Assembly: GCA_964646075.1 (NCBI GenBank)
Contig: CAZYBZ010000010.1
Location: forward strand, 1-16,956
Length of the DNA: 16,956 nucleotides
Source of the DNA: JAYENY01 sp964646075
GTDB lineage: Bacteria > Patescibacteriota > Minisyncoccia > Minisyncoccales > PEYH01
Direction of reading: 5' to 3'
The first letter of the stretch is position 1; every line of letters starts with the position of its first letter. Both the position numbers and the translations under genes were made by a program. A model generated the notes under the pieces. The model did not search any database and was not told the origin of the DNA. It was given only the letters and a program-made list of their open reading frames with translations. Shown here in pieces: positions 1 through 6,673 of this stretch.

Positions 1-135
1 AGCAGAAGAAGAAAGAATCGCAGCCGAGGAGATAAGATTGAAAAGAGAGGCTCTCAAAAAGCAAGAGAGAATCGCAGCCGAGAAAAAGAAGCAGGAGGAG
101 GAAGCCGAGAAAAAAGCAGAAGAAGAAAGAATCGC
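1..135 (+). repeat. Imperfect ERIAA-encoding direct repeats in the coiled-coil gene
   Basis: A 21-bp sequence at 1-21 recurs exactly at 115-135, 114 bp (38 codons) away. A shorter copy of its core (agaatcgcagccgag) occurs at both 14-28 and 68-82. The encoded motif ERIAA therefore appears three times, spaced 18 and 20 codons apart, with diverged filler such as EEIRLKRE and KKIRLRAKE. More copies probably lie to the left of the window edge. The pattern indicates growth of the coiled coil by in-frame duplication. Confidence 0.7.
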
Positions 136-2116
136 GGCAAAAAAAATAAGACTAAGGGCAAAGGAGAGAGAAGAGATGATTGAAAAGATAATGACCAAAG
201 AGGAGATTTTTCAGAAAGAAGAAACAGAAGAAGAAAAAGAAAAAAGAGAAGAAAAAGAATTAGACGAACGAAAAGAAGAATTAATCCAAGAATTAAAAGG
301 TCTTCCAGGAGAAAAAATCCCTATAGAAGAAAACAGAACTTATTATCTAAAAGAGAAAACTAGACTTGAGAAAGACTTAGAGCCAATCCTGGCAAGTGAA
401 AAAAAGATTGAAGAAAATATAAGGTTTATTGAAAATGTAGAAAAAACAGCCGCCATCTCAAGGCAAAAAAAGAAGGCTGAGCAAGAAAGACAATTGGCTG
501 ATCAAGAGAGGCAAATAATTGAAAAGCAGCGATGGGATCTTGAACAAAGAAAGTTCAAGATTGATGAAAAATTAAAGGAGTTTGACTTTACTTTTAGACA
601 ATTTGCTCAAAAAGAGGCAAAGATTAGACAAGGAATAGAAGACGTTGAAAAAAAACTAGAGAAGATAAGTAAAAAAAGAAGGAAAGCAGAGATAGAAGAA
701 AGGATAAGACAAATAGCTGAAGAAAAAATAATATATGGCCAAGCTAAAAATAAAATTTTAAAAAAACGCCGAGAAATAGAGGATATGTTGGCAGAAACAC
801 TCAATCGGGAAGAGGCGGTAGAAAAAGAGATAAGGCACATTGAATCAGAAGAAAAATTAGCAACCGAAGCAGATAAACAGCGGATAGAAAAAGAGAGGTG
901 GGATTTACAAGAACTTCGTTCAAAAATTGAAAAAGAGAGGTGGGTCTTAGAAGAAGAAAAAAGAATAATTCGCCTAAAAGAAAGTCGGACAAATCTTCAT
1001 TATGACAAGATATTGAAAGAGGAGAATGACTTAAGAAAAGAGGTCGAGAATATAGATAGGCTTTTGGGATTAATTATTCCTGTCGTTAAAAAAATAGAAA
1101 AAAAGCCAGAGCCTGAGAAAGAGGAAATAAAAGAAAAAGCGCTAGAAAAAGAGCAAATAGCGGCCAAAAAAGCATTAGAAAAAATTGAAGAAAAAAGGAG
1201 AAAAGAAGCTCTTTTAAGAAGCCTTAAATCAAAAAGAGAGGAAGAGGCAAAGGAAAAGGAAGAGCAACTCCTTCAAAGAATTAGGCAGAATGCTCCCGCC
1301 GCAAGACAACAACCCCCAGTAATAGCCACTCCTCCTGAGCCGCCAGCCAAAAAATCCAAAAACAAGATATTAATTATCGCTCTTTTGTTGTTAATAATTC
1401 TTGGCATAATTACCTTCTGGTTTTGGTATACAAGAGTGAGAGTAACGCCGACTCCTCCTGTTGACCCAACTCCTCCTGTTGACCCTGATCCCACTCCTCC
1501 TGTTGACCCTGATCCCACTCCTCCTGTTCTTACGGAGCCGCCACCTGCCTTAATTGTTACAGACATCTTTTTCCCTCTTGGAATAGATAATTATGAACAG
1601 GTTCTTCCTCTTGTAACTGAGATCTTTCAGCTCGAGAGGTTAGAAGAAGATACTTTTATCAGGGTTGCTGTTGAAGACATAAGAGACAATAGACATCTCG
1701 GCATCCAAGAATTTCTACCAGCGATTGGAATAAATCCTCCTCCTATTCTTTTTACTCAAATAGAAAATGATGCTACTTTTTATATCTTCTCTACTAAGAA
1801 TTATGCTGCCTTTGGTTTTGCAGCTCAAAAAACTCTTATGACAACCTCAGAAAAGATAAAGACAACTATGAGAGAATGGGAGGTCACCCTGATGACAGAG
1901 ATAAAAGAGCTGGCTCAAGCATTAGAGATAGAAGACGTTATGCTCCCGGCTTCATTCTCTGAAAATATTTACAAGGATCACACCCTGCGCTTTCTTACTC
2001 TCGTCCCAGCTCCTAATTGTTATGGTGTTTGCTATACGATTATTAGAGATAAACTACATTTTGCTACCTGCTGCAAGCCTCTTATTAATCTAATCAACCG
2101 ATTAGAATCAGAATAA
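2..2116 (+). CDS. Coiled-coil, single-pass membrane protein with extracytoplasmic C-terminal domain (5' partial)
   Basis: The reading frame is open to the left edge of the window, so the true start lies outside; the TTG at 38 is only the first possible start codon seen. From the edge to about 1300 the protein is a long, extremely Lys/Glu/Arg-rich helix with heptad character, beginning with imperfect ERIAA repeats. One hydrophobic segment (about 1367-1426, IIALLLLIILGIITFWFW) follows Lys residues, which suggests the coiled coil is cytoplasmic and the rest is outside. A Pro/Asp repeat linker (1451-1531) leads to a globular domain of about 190 residues (about 1546-2116) containing MREWEVTLM and, near its end, NCYGVC and TCC. 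This domain resembles one I associate with the C-termini of Patescibacteria membrane proteins, but I cannot name a characterised family. Function unknown; a scaffold linking envelope and cytoplasm is a guess. Confidence 0.85.
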   Translation, partial: AEEERIAAEEIRLKREALKKQERIAAEKKKQEEEAEKKAEEERIAAKKIRLRAKEREEMIEKIMTKEEIFQKEETEEEKEKREEKELDERKEELIQELKGLPGEKIPIEENRTYYLKEKTRLEKDLEPILASEKKIEENIRFIENVEKTAAISRQKKKAEQERQLADQERQIIEKQRWDLEQRKFKIDEKLKEFDFTFRQFAQKEAKIRQGIEDVEKKLEKISKKRRKAEIEERIRQIAEEKIIYGQAKNKILKKRREIEDMLAETLNREEAVEKEIRHIESEEKLATEADKQRIEKERWDLQELRSKIEKERWVLEEEKRIIRLKESRTNLHYDKILKEENDLRKEVENIDRLLGLIIPVVKKIEKKPEPEKEEIKEKALEKEQIAAKKALEKIEEKRRKEALLRSLKSKREEEAKEKEEQLLQRIRQNAPAARQQPPVIATPPEPPAKKSKNKILIIALLLLIILGIITFWFWYTRVRVTPTPPVDPTPPVDPDPTPPVDPDPTPPVLTEPPPALIVTDIFFPLGIDNYEQVLPLVTEIFQLERLEEDTFIRVAVEDIRDNRHLGIQEFLPAIGINPPPILFTQIENDATFYIFSTKNYAAFGFAAQKTLMTTSEKIKTTMREWEVTLMTEIKELAQALEIEDVMLPASFSENIYKDHTLRFLTLVPAPNCYGVCYTIIRDKLHFATCCKPLINLINRLESE
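1451..1531 (+). repeat. Tandem Pro/Asp repeat linker (18/24/24 bp units)
   Basis: The sequence actcctcctgtt starts at 1451, 1469, 1493 and 1517, spacings of 18, 24 and 24 bp. The units encode TPPVDP, TPPVDPDP, TPPVDPDP and then TPPVLTEPPP. The copies at 1469 and 1493 are identical over 24 bp. The repeat lies directly after the membrane segment, so it probably acts as a stiff extracellular spacer. Unit number could vary between strains because all units are in frame. Confidence 0.85.
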
Positions 2117-2187
2117 AATAAAAAATGGATCAAGTTCTATGGTAACGAAAGTTTTACAAATGTCTTCTGGCCTGCTAAAATTGCATT

Positions 2188-3729
2188 ATGGCATCAAAAG
2201 TCTTCTCAACCGCTATTATTGGACTTGATTCACAGATTATTGAGGTAGAAGCGGATACTGTTCGCGGCTTACGGCGGTTTGATATTGTCGGACTACCAGA
2301 TAAAGCGGTAGAAGAATCAAAAGAAAGGGTAAGGGCAGCCATAAGAGCCTGTGGCTATAGACCACCCTTGTCAGAGGCAGAAAGAATCTTAATCAACTTA
2401 GCCCCAGCCGACTTAAAAAAAGAAGGCTCATTATACGATCTTCCTATCGCCTTAGCTTATCTCCTAAAAGGTAAAAAAATAACCTTTAATGAGCAAGGCA
2501 AAATCTTTGCCGGAGAGCTGTCTCTGGATGGAAAACTACGGCCTATAAAGGGGGCTCTTTCTTTTGCTCTAAAAGCTAAAGAAGCCGGTTTTTCTGAAAT
2601 TATCCTACCTGTAAACAATGCTCAAGAAGCCGCTCTAAGCAATATAGACTCAACAACAAAGATAAAGATTATTGGCGCCGAGTCTTTGCGAGAGGTTATA
2701 GACTACTTAGAAGGTCGTCGGCAGATTGAATCACCTTCAATAAATCTCCAGAAGAATTTGGAAAAAACAATCCATCCAGTCTCTCTGGATTGGATTAAGG
2801 GACAAGGATACGCTAAAAGAGCGGCTATAATTTCTGCTGCTGGAGGTCACAACCTTCTTCTCCTTGGCCCACCCGGTGGAGGTAAAAGTCTTCTAGCGAA
2901 AGCCCTTCCATCCATTCTTCCTCCGCTTGACCATAAAGAGATACTAGAAACAACAAAGATATATAGTATTGCCGGTTTGCTTTCTAAAGAAAAACCAATT
3001 ATGAGCCAACGGCCTTTTAGAGTAGCCCATCACACTTCTTCTAGGGCCTCAATTATCGGAGGGGGTAATCCATTAAGGCCAGGAGAAATAACCTTGGCTC
3101 ACCGAGGCGTTTTATTTATGGACGAATTTCCTGAGTTCCATCGTGACGTTATTGAAGCATTGCGCCAACCGTTAGAAGATGGAATAATCACTGTGATGAG
3201 AGCTAACCAGCGCTTAACTTTCCCTTGTCAATTCACTCTCATCGCTGCGGCCAATCCTTGTCCTTGTGGCCATTTAAATAACCCCCTACATGAGTGCGAG
3301 TGCACTTCTTCTCAAGTTGCAAAATATAAGAGGAAACTATCTAGCCCCATCGTTGACCGAATAGATATGGTTATTGAGCTTCCTCAAGTAAAATTTGAAA
3401 AATTAACTTCTTCTACTGAGAGCGAAGAAACAGAAGAAAAACGAAAAGAAGTCCTTTTCGCCCGCGGGATACAAAAACAAAGATTTCAAAACGATAGAAC
3501 AGGTCTTATCACTAACAGCGAAATGGATGTGCCTGAAATAAAAAAATACTGCCAAATTGATTTGGCAGCAAAAAATATTTTGAGAAATTATGTTAATTCT
3601 GGCATCTTGTCAGCCCGCGGTTATCACCGAGTGTTGAAGGTTGGTCGGACTATCGCTGATTTAAAAGAGTCAACAAAAATTCTTACCGAGCATATCAATG
3701 AAGCGTTGATGTATCGGTTAAAACAATAA
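2188..3729 (+). CDS. comM: ComM / YifB family Mg-chelatase-like AAA+ ATPase
   Basis: The 513-residue product is full length for the YifB/ComM family. The N-terminal part (about 1-170) begins with the family hallmark FDIVGLPDKAVEESKERVRA and includes the ChlI-like DLKKEGSLYDLPIA. The AAA+ core has a Walker A GPPGGGKS at residues 227-234 and a Walker B VLFMDE with the acidic pair at 312-313. A cysteine set typical of the family follows (C358, C360, C370, C372), then DRIDMVIELP and a C-terminal Mg-chelatase subdomain with ILSARGYHRVLKVGRTIADL. In other bacteria ComM is a hexameric helicase that promotes branch migration when incoming DNA recombines during natural transformation. The ATG at 2188 is the only sensible start, because an in-frame TAA lies at 2176. 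The gene is convergent with the peptidase gene, 3 bp apart. Family assignment is very secure; a role in transformation here is inferred. Confidence 0.96.
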   Translation: MASKVFSTAIIGLDSQIIEVEADTVRGLRRFDIVGLPDKAVEESKERVRAAIRACGYRPPLSEAERILINLAPADLKKEGSLYDLPIALAYLLKGKKITFNEQGKIFAGELSLDGKLRPIKGALSFALKAKEAGFSEIILPVNNAQEAALSNIDSTTKIKIIGAESLREVIDYLEGRRQIESPSINLQKNLEKTIHPVSLDWIKGQGYAKRAAIISAAGGHNLLLLGPPGGGKSLLAKALPSILPPLDHKEILETTKIYSIAGLLSKEKPIMSQRPFRVAHHTSSRASIIGGGNPLRPGEITLAHRGVLFMDEFPEFHRDVIEALRQPLEDGIITVMRANQRLTFPCQFTLIAAANPCPCGHLNNPLHECECTSSQVAKYKRKLSSPIVDRIDMVIELPQVKFEKLTSSTESEETEEKRKEVLFARGIQKQRFQNDRTGLITNSEMDVPEIKKYCQIDLAAKNILRNYVNSGILSARGYHRVLKVGRTIADLKESTKILTEHINEALMYRLKQ

Positions 3730-3732
3730 CAA

Positions 3733-4794
3733 CTAGCGAAGAAATGGATTTCTCGCTCCCCTTACTTCAAAATGAAGATGACAGCCTGCCGGGCCAGCAG
3801 GAATAGTGTGTCCAGTATAACCAACATGACCGATCGTTTGTCCTTGAGAAACTCTCTGACCTGGGCTGACGATAATCCTAGATAAATGAGCGTAAAGAGT
3901 CGCCACTCCATTAGGATGTAGAATCTGGACATAGTATCCATAAGCTCCTCTATAATTTGTCTGCTGAACAATGCCACCAGCCGCCGCATAAACAGGGTCG
4001 CCACATCTCCCAGTAGCAAAATCAATAGCATTATACCAGTGAAGCCATTGAGTAACTAGAGCGCCACTCAAAGGCATTATGAAATAAGAGCTCGCCAGAG
4101 GAATTCCTTGCCTGACCGTCTTTACAATCGGCATCCTACCGTCAGGAATAACTAACATCCTGCCAATAAAAATATCAGCTTCCCCAGACAGATTATTGAA
4201 ACTAATAATTTCGCTTGCCTCGCCTCCATAGATTTGAGCAATCTGGCTTACCGTGTCTCCGCTCCTTACTAAATGCAAGACTCCAGTCACCGGAGGAATG
4301 ATAAGCTTTTGTCCCGGTTGAATAATCGCTCTATTCTCTAAATTATTTGCCCAAAGAATTGTCTCTAAGCTAATCTGAAATTTTTCAGCAATACTCCCTA
4401 AGCTCTCTCCCTCTTTAACAAAATGCTCTTGAACGTCCTCTCTGCCTCTGAGAGTGATTCTACCAAGGGCCGCTAAAGTTTGAAAACCAACAGCTCTCGG
4501 CGGAGAAACAGCTAAGAGGCTATTATCTTGGAGAAGAAAGAGATTGGGTTTTCTAAAACCCTCCCTTCTTTGGACTAAGACCGACCCTACTTCCTGAACT
4601 AAGGTCTCCTTGGCTAGAAAGGTTAGCCTAACTTCTGAAGGATTTACCTTGTTAAGGCCTAGTCCAAAGATTATAATAAAAAATAGAAACAAACAAAAAC
4701 GAGGCTTAATATGCTTCTTAAGCCACCAGAGATACTTTAAGTTGTTTTTGATACTAGGAATAGATTTTAAGTAAAAAATCAAATAATAAATCAA
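3733..4794 (-). CDS. Membrane-anchored murein hydrolase: two LysM domains and M23 peptidase
   Basis: The 353-residue product is likely an envelope peptidoglycan endopeptidase. Residues 33-47 (FCLFLFFIIIFGLGL) form a membrane anchor or uncleaved signal. LysM domains, which bind glycan strands, occupy about 124-168 (VKEGESLGSIAEKFQ) and 173-217 (VRSGDTVSQIAQIYG). The M23/LytM domain covers about 240-350 and keeps D258, H303 (LYAHLSR) and H339-L-H341 (GCHLHFEVRG). The usual H-x-G-x-D segment reads HWYNAID, so the first metal ligand is either moved to H252 or lost. C264 and C338 could form a disulfide. It starts with TTG: no ATG lies near and the frame is closed by TGA 24 bp upstream. It is transcribed divergently from rsmA and may remodel the wall for the secretion-like system, although M23 enzymes also serve ordinary growth. 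Confidence 0.92.
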   Translation of the reverse strand: MIYYLIFYLKSIPSIKNNLKYLWWLKKHIKPRFCLFLFFIIIFGLGLNKVNPSEVRLTFLAKETLVQEVGSVLVQRREGFRKPNLFLLQDNSLLAVSPPRAVGFQTLAALGRITLRGREDVQEHFVKEGESLGSIAEKFQISLETILWANNLENRAIIQPGQKLIIPPVTGVLHLVRSGDTVSQIAQIYGGEASEIISFNNLSGEADIFIGRMLVIPDGRMPIVKTVRQGIPLASSYFIMPLSGALVTQWLHWYNAIDFATGRCGDPVYAAAGGIVQQTNYRGAYGYYVQILHPNGVATLYAHLSRIIVSPGQRVSQGQTIGHVGYTGHTIPAGPAGCHLHFEVRGARNPFLR

Positions 4795-4830
4795 CTTTCT
4801 ATGAATTGCCCTATTTCAGAATGCTTTATT

Positions 4831-4859
4831 ATTTAATCCTAAGTTTGGATTAAAGTCAA
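4831..4859 (-). promoter_or_regulatory. Predicted sigma-70-type promoter of the LysM-M23 gene
   Basis: Read on the minus strand, TTGACT (4859-4854) is separated by exactly 17 nt from TTAAAT (4836-4831). This gives five of six -35 matches and four of six -10 matches. Transcription would begin near 4824, leaving a leader of about 30 nt before the TTG start. The leader shows no clear Shine-Dalgarno, only AGAAAG touching the start. Confidence 0.5.
4832..4854. promoter_or_regulatory. Inverted repeat overlapping the promoter, possible operator
   Basis: TTTAATCC at 4832-4839 and GGATTAAA at 4847-4854 form a perfect 8-bp inverted repeat around the 7-nt spacer TAAGTTT. It fills the interval between the -10 and -35 of the predicted M23-gene promoter, where a dimeric repressor would block RNA polymerase. 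It is too AT-rich to be a good terminator. Operator function is inferred from position only. Confidence 0.4.
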
Positions 4860-4887
4860 GTCTTTTTTCCACAAAGGAGTCCGTCAG

Positions 4888-4901
4888 GGGTCGCGCGACC
4901 C
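4888..4901. repeat. GC-rich perfect palindrome GGGTCGCGCGACCC in the rsmA leader
   Basis: A 14-bp perfect palindrome sits in a GC-rich island (about 4875-4919) that stands out from the AT-rich surroundings, 27 bp before the rsmA start. No second copy exists in this window. It could be a protein-binding site, a leader-RNA hairpin or a copy of a dispersed element; the sequence alone does not decide. Confidence 0.5.
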
Positions 4902-4928
4902 GGCCATCCAGCCTGGCAATACAAAATT

Positions 4929-5762
4929 ATGAATTTATCTTCTGAGCAAGCAGTTAAAGCACTATTTAAAAAAGACAATATTCGGCCTTTAAAAAAATTA
5001 GGTCAGAATTTTTTAATCGACAAAGAAATTCTTGATAAAATTATCCAAGCTGCTCAACTATCAGAACAGAACACGGTTTTAGAAATCGGCCCAGGTGTTG
5101 GCGTTTTGACTCAAGGGTTAGCAAAAAAAACAAGAAAAGTTATCGCGGTAGAAAAAGATAAAAAACTTACAGCCATCTTAAAACAAAATTTCTTAAAAAA
5201 ACAAAATGTTGAAATAGTAGAAGGAGATATATTGAGGCTATCAATTGCTCAATTGTTTGATTGTCCAATTGTTAAAGATTACAAGGTTGTCTCTAATCTG
5301 CCCTACAATATCGCTTTGCCGGTGATAAGAAAACTAGTAGAAGAAAAAAATCCGCCCAAAATGATGATTTTGATGCTTCAAAAAGAAGTGGCTCAAAAAA
5401 TCTGCGCTAAAAAATCATCTCTCCCAAAAATCGCGATTGAACTCTATGCTAAATCAGAAATCTTATTCTATGTTCCCAAAGAATTATTTTGGCCCCAGCC
5501 AAAGGTTAACGGCGCTGTTATAAAGGTAACTGATATCCAAAAAAATGCGCTAGAAATTGACAAAAATTTATTCTTCAAAATTCTAAAAGCTGGTTTTGCC
5601 CATCCCAGAAAAACAATTCTCAATAATTTATATTCTGTCTTAAAGTTAGAAAAAGAAAAAACCAGGCAATGGCTTAATAATTCTGATATCTCGCCTAAAA
5701 ATCGGGCTGAAGATTTAACTCTGAAAAACTGGCTAAGCCTTTTACGCAATTTTGATCTATGA
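4929..5762 (+). CDS. rsmA: 16S rRNA (adenine1518-N6/adenine1519-N6)-dimethyltransferase
   Basis: RsmA (KsgA) dimethylates two adjacent adenosines in the 3'-terminal hairpin of 16S rRNA, using S-adenosylmethionine, late in assembly of the 30S subunit. The 277-residue product is normal length. It has GQNFL at residues 25-29, the SAM-binding motif EIGPGVG at 52-58 followed by LT, an acidic residue after the second strand (AVEKD, E75), GD at 99-100 and the catalytic NLPYNI at 123-128. The C-terminal helical part contains PQPKVNGAVIKV and HPRKTILNN, both typical of the family. It ends in TGA. Its stop region is overlapped by a possible TTG start of the next gene, but I place that start downstream. 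This is a housekeeping gene, probably unrelated to the neighbouring secretion genes. Confidence 0.97.
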   Translation: MNLSSEQAVKALFKKDNIRPLKKLGQNFLIDKEILDKIIQAAQLSEQNTVLEIGPGVGVLTQGLAKKTRKVIAVEKDKKLTAILKQNFLKKQNVEIVEGDILRLSIAQLFDCPIVKDYKVVSNLPYNIALPVIRKLVEEKNPPKMMILMLQKEVAQKICAKKSSLPKIAIELYAKSEILFYVPKELFWPQPKVNGAVIKVTDIQKNALEIDKNLFFKILKAGFAHPRKTILNNLYSVLKLEKEKTRQWLNNSDISPKNRAEDLTLKNWLSLLRNFDL

Positions 5763-5775
5763 TATTATTAAGTCA

Positions 5776-6627
5776 ATGAGAAAAATCATTCTTCTAATTT
5801 TATTTATCGGATTTTTAGGAAGCTTCTTTTTATTGGCTCCTAAAAGCGTTGCTGCCTGTCCTGCAGGTTATGATGGCGCAGGGGAGACCATCGCTGGAAG
5901 GCCAATCTGTTGCCGAGCACCTCTTTTCGATGGTTCTTGCTTGTTCCCAAGCACCCTTTGGGCCGGTGGTCGATGCTGTCACACTCTTGCCTTAAGGATA
6001 GGTAATGGCGCTGGCTTCTTCACCGAGACTTGGCTCCATGTTGAAGATCGCACTGTTACTGTTGGAGATCCAATCTCAGGAAGAGTCCAAATAAGCACAA
6101 GATCAAATATTGAAACTCCTTGTATAATCTTTGGAGACGGAGAAACGATGCCTCTTTCTCCTTGTGATGGTTCTGCTTTTGCTGACTTAAAATTTTTTCC
6201 CAGAATTTGCACCCATTCTTTTGAACATACTTATAAGCAGGCCGGTAGATTTACAATTATAGCCAGTATTCACGGATGCGATGCTCAGGATCCCGGCATC
6301 TTTGGAAAAAGCGCCCTAATCCAAGTTTTTGAACCAGAACCCCCTTTGCCAGCCCCAGATCCCGAGAAAAGATGGAATCCTTTGGGTGGCGCAACTATTC
6401 AAGAAATTATAGTGTTTATCGCAAATGCTATTTTTTATATTATGAGTAGCTTAGCTGTCCTCTTTATTATGTTTGGCGGATTTCATATAATAACTGCCGG
6501 TGGCAATCCTGAGCAAGTAAGTAAAGGAAGAAAAATCATTCTCTACACGATTATTGGTTTTATTGTGATGGCTCTCTCCAGGGGCGCTATTGAGCTAGTT
6601 CTCTTGGTTTTAGGAGTTAATAATTAA
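5776..6627 (+). CDS. Pilin-like VirB2/TrbC-type protein with N-terminal Cys-rich and PKD-like ectodomain
   Basis: I start at ATG 5776 because it gives a clean signal peptide (MRKIILLILF onward); a TTG at 5752 would overlap rsmA and add eight unneeded residues. Of 283 residues, about 1-27 are the signal; VAAC at 25-28 also fits a lipobox, so C28 may be lipidated. Residues 28-68 hold six cysteines (28, 45, 46, 55, 67, 68). Residues 85-186 look like a PKD/Ig-like beta-sandwich (FGDGE at 119-123, HTY at 151-153, GRFTI at 157-161) with four more cysteines (116, 130, 145, 168). After a Pro-rich linker, 208-281 form the VirB2/TrbC-like helix pair around the basic loop TAGGNPEQVSKGRK. In type IV systems such helices make pilins. 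Here both termini should face outward. It is followed after 46 bp by the VirB6-like gene, probably in one transcript. Confidence 0.85.
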   Translation: MRKIILLILFIGFLGSFFLLAPKSVAACPAGYDGAGETIAGRPICCRAPLFDGSCLFPSTLWAGGRCCHTLALRIGNGAGFFTETWLHVEDRTVTVGDPISGRVQISTRSNIETPCIIFGDGETMPLSPCDGSAFADLKFFPRICTHSFEHTYKQAGRFTIIASIHGCDAQDPGIFGKSALIQVFEPEPPLPAPDPEKRWNPLGGATIQEIIVFIANAIFYIMSSLAVLFIMFGGFHIITAGGNPEQVSKGRKIILYTIIGFIVMALSRGAIELVLLVLGVNN

Positions 6628-6673
6628 TTTTCCTCAGCTGTTTCCTTAAATTAAAAAAAATTAATTTTGTTCA

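Noticed and set aside
1273..1566. Minus-strand open frame rich in Gly/Val/Ser-Thr repeats (GGVGSGSTGGVG) opposite the Pro-rich linker
   Set aside because: It is the complement of the TPPVDP repeat in the coiled-coil gene; no start signal or neighbour supports it.
4795..4928. CRISPR array, tRNA or small RNA in the largest non-coding gaps (also 8765-8948)
   Set aside because: No repeated spacer pattern, cloverleaf or known RNA motif could be found; the gaps are explained by promoters, a terminator and small inverted repeats.
5752..5775. TTG start for the pilin-like protein overlapping the rsmA end
   Set aside because: ATG at 5776 directly begins a good signal peptide; the extra residues would add an acidic residue ahead of it.
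6648..6667. AT-only inverted repeat AAATTAA-N6-TTAATTT between the pilin-like and VirB6-like genes
   Set aside because: It is too weak for a terminator and lies in a homopolymer-rich gap where such repeats arise by chance.
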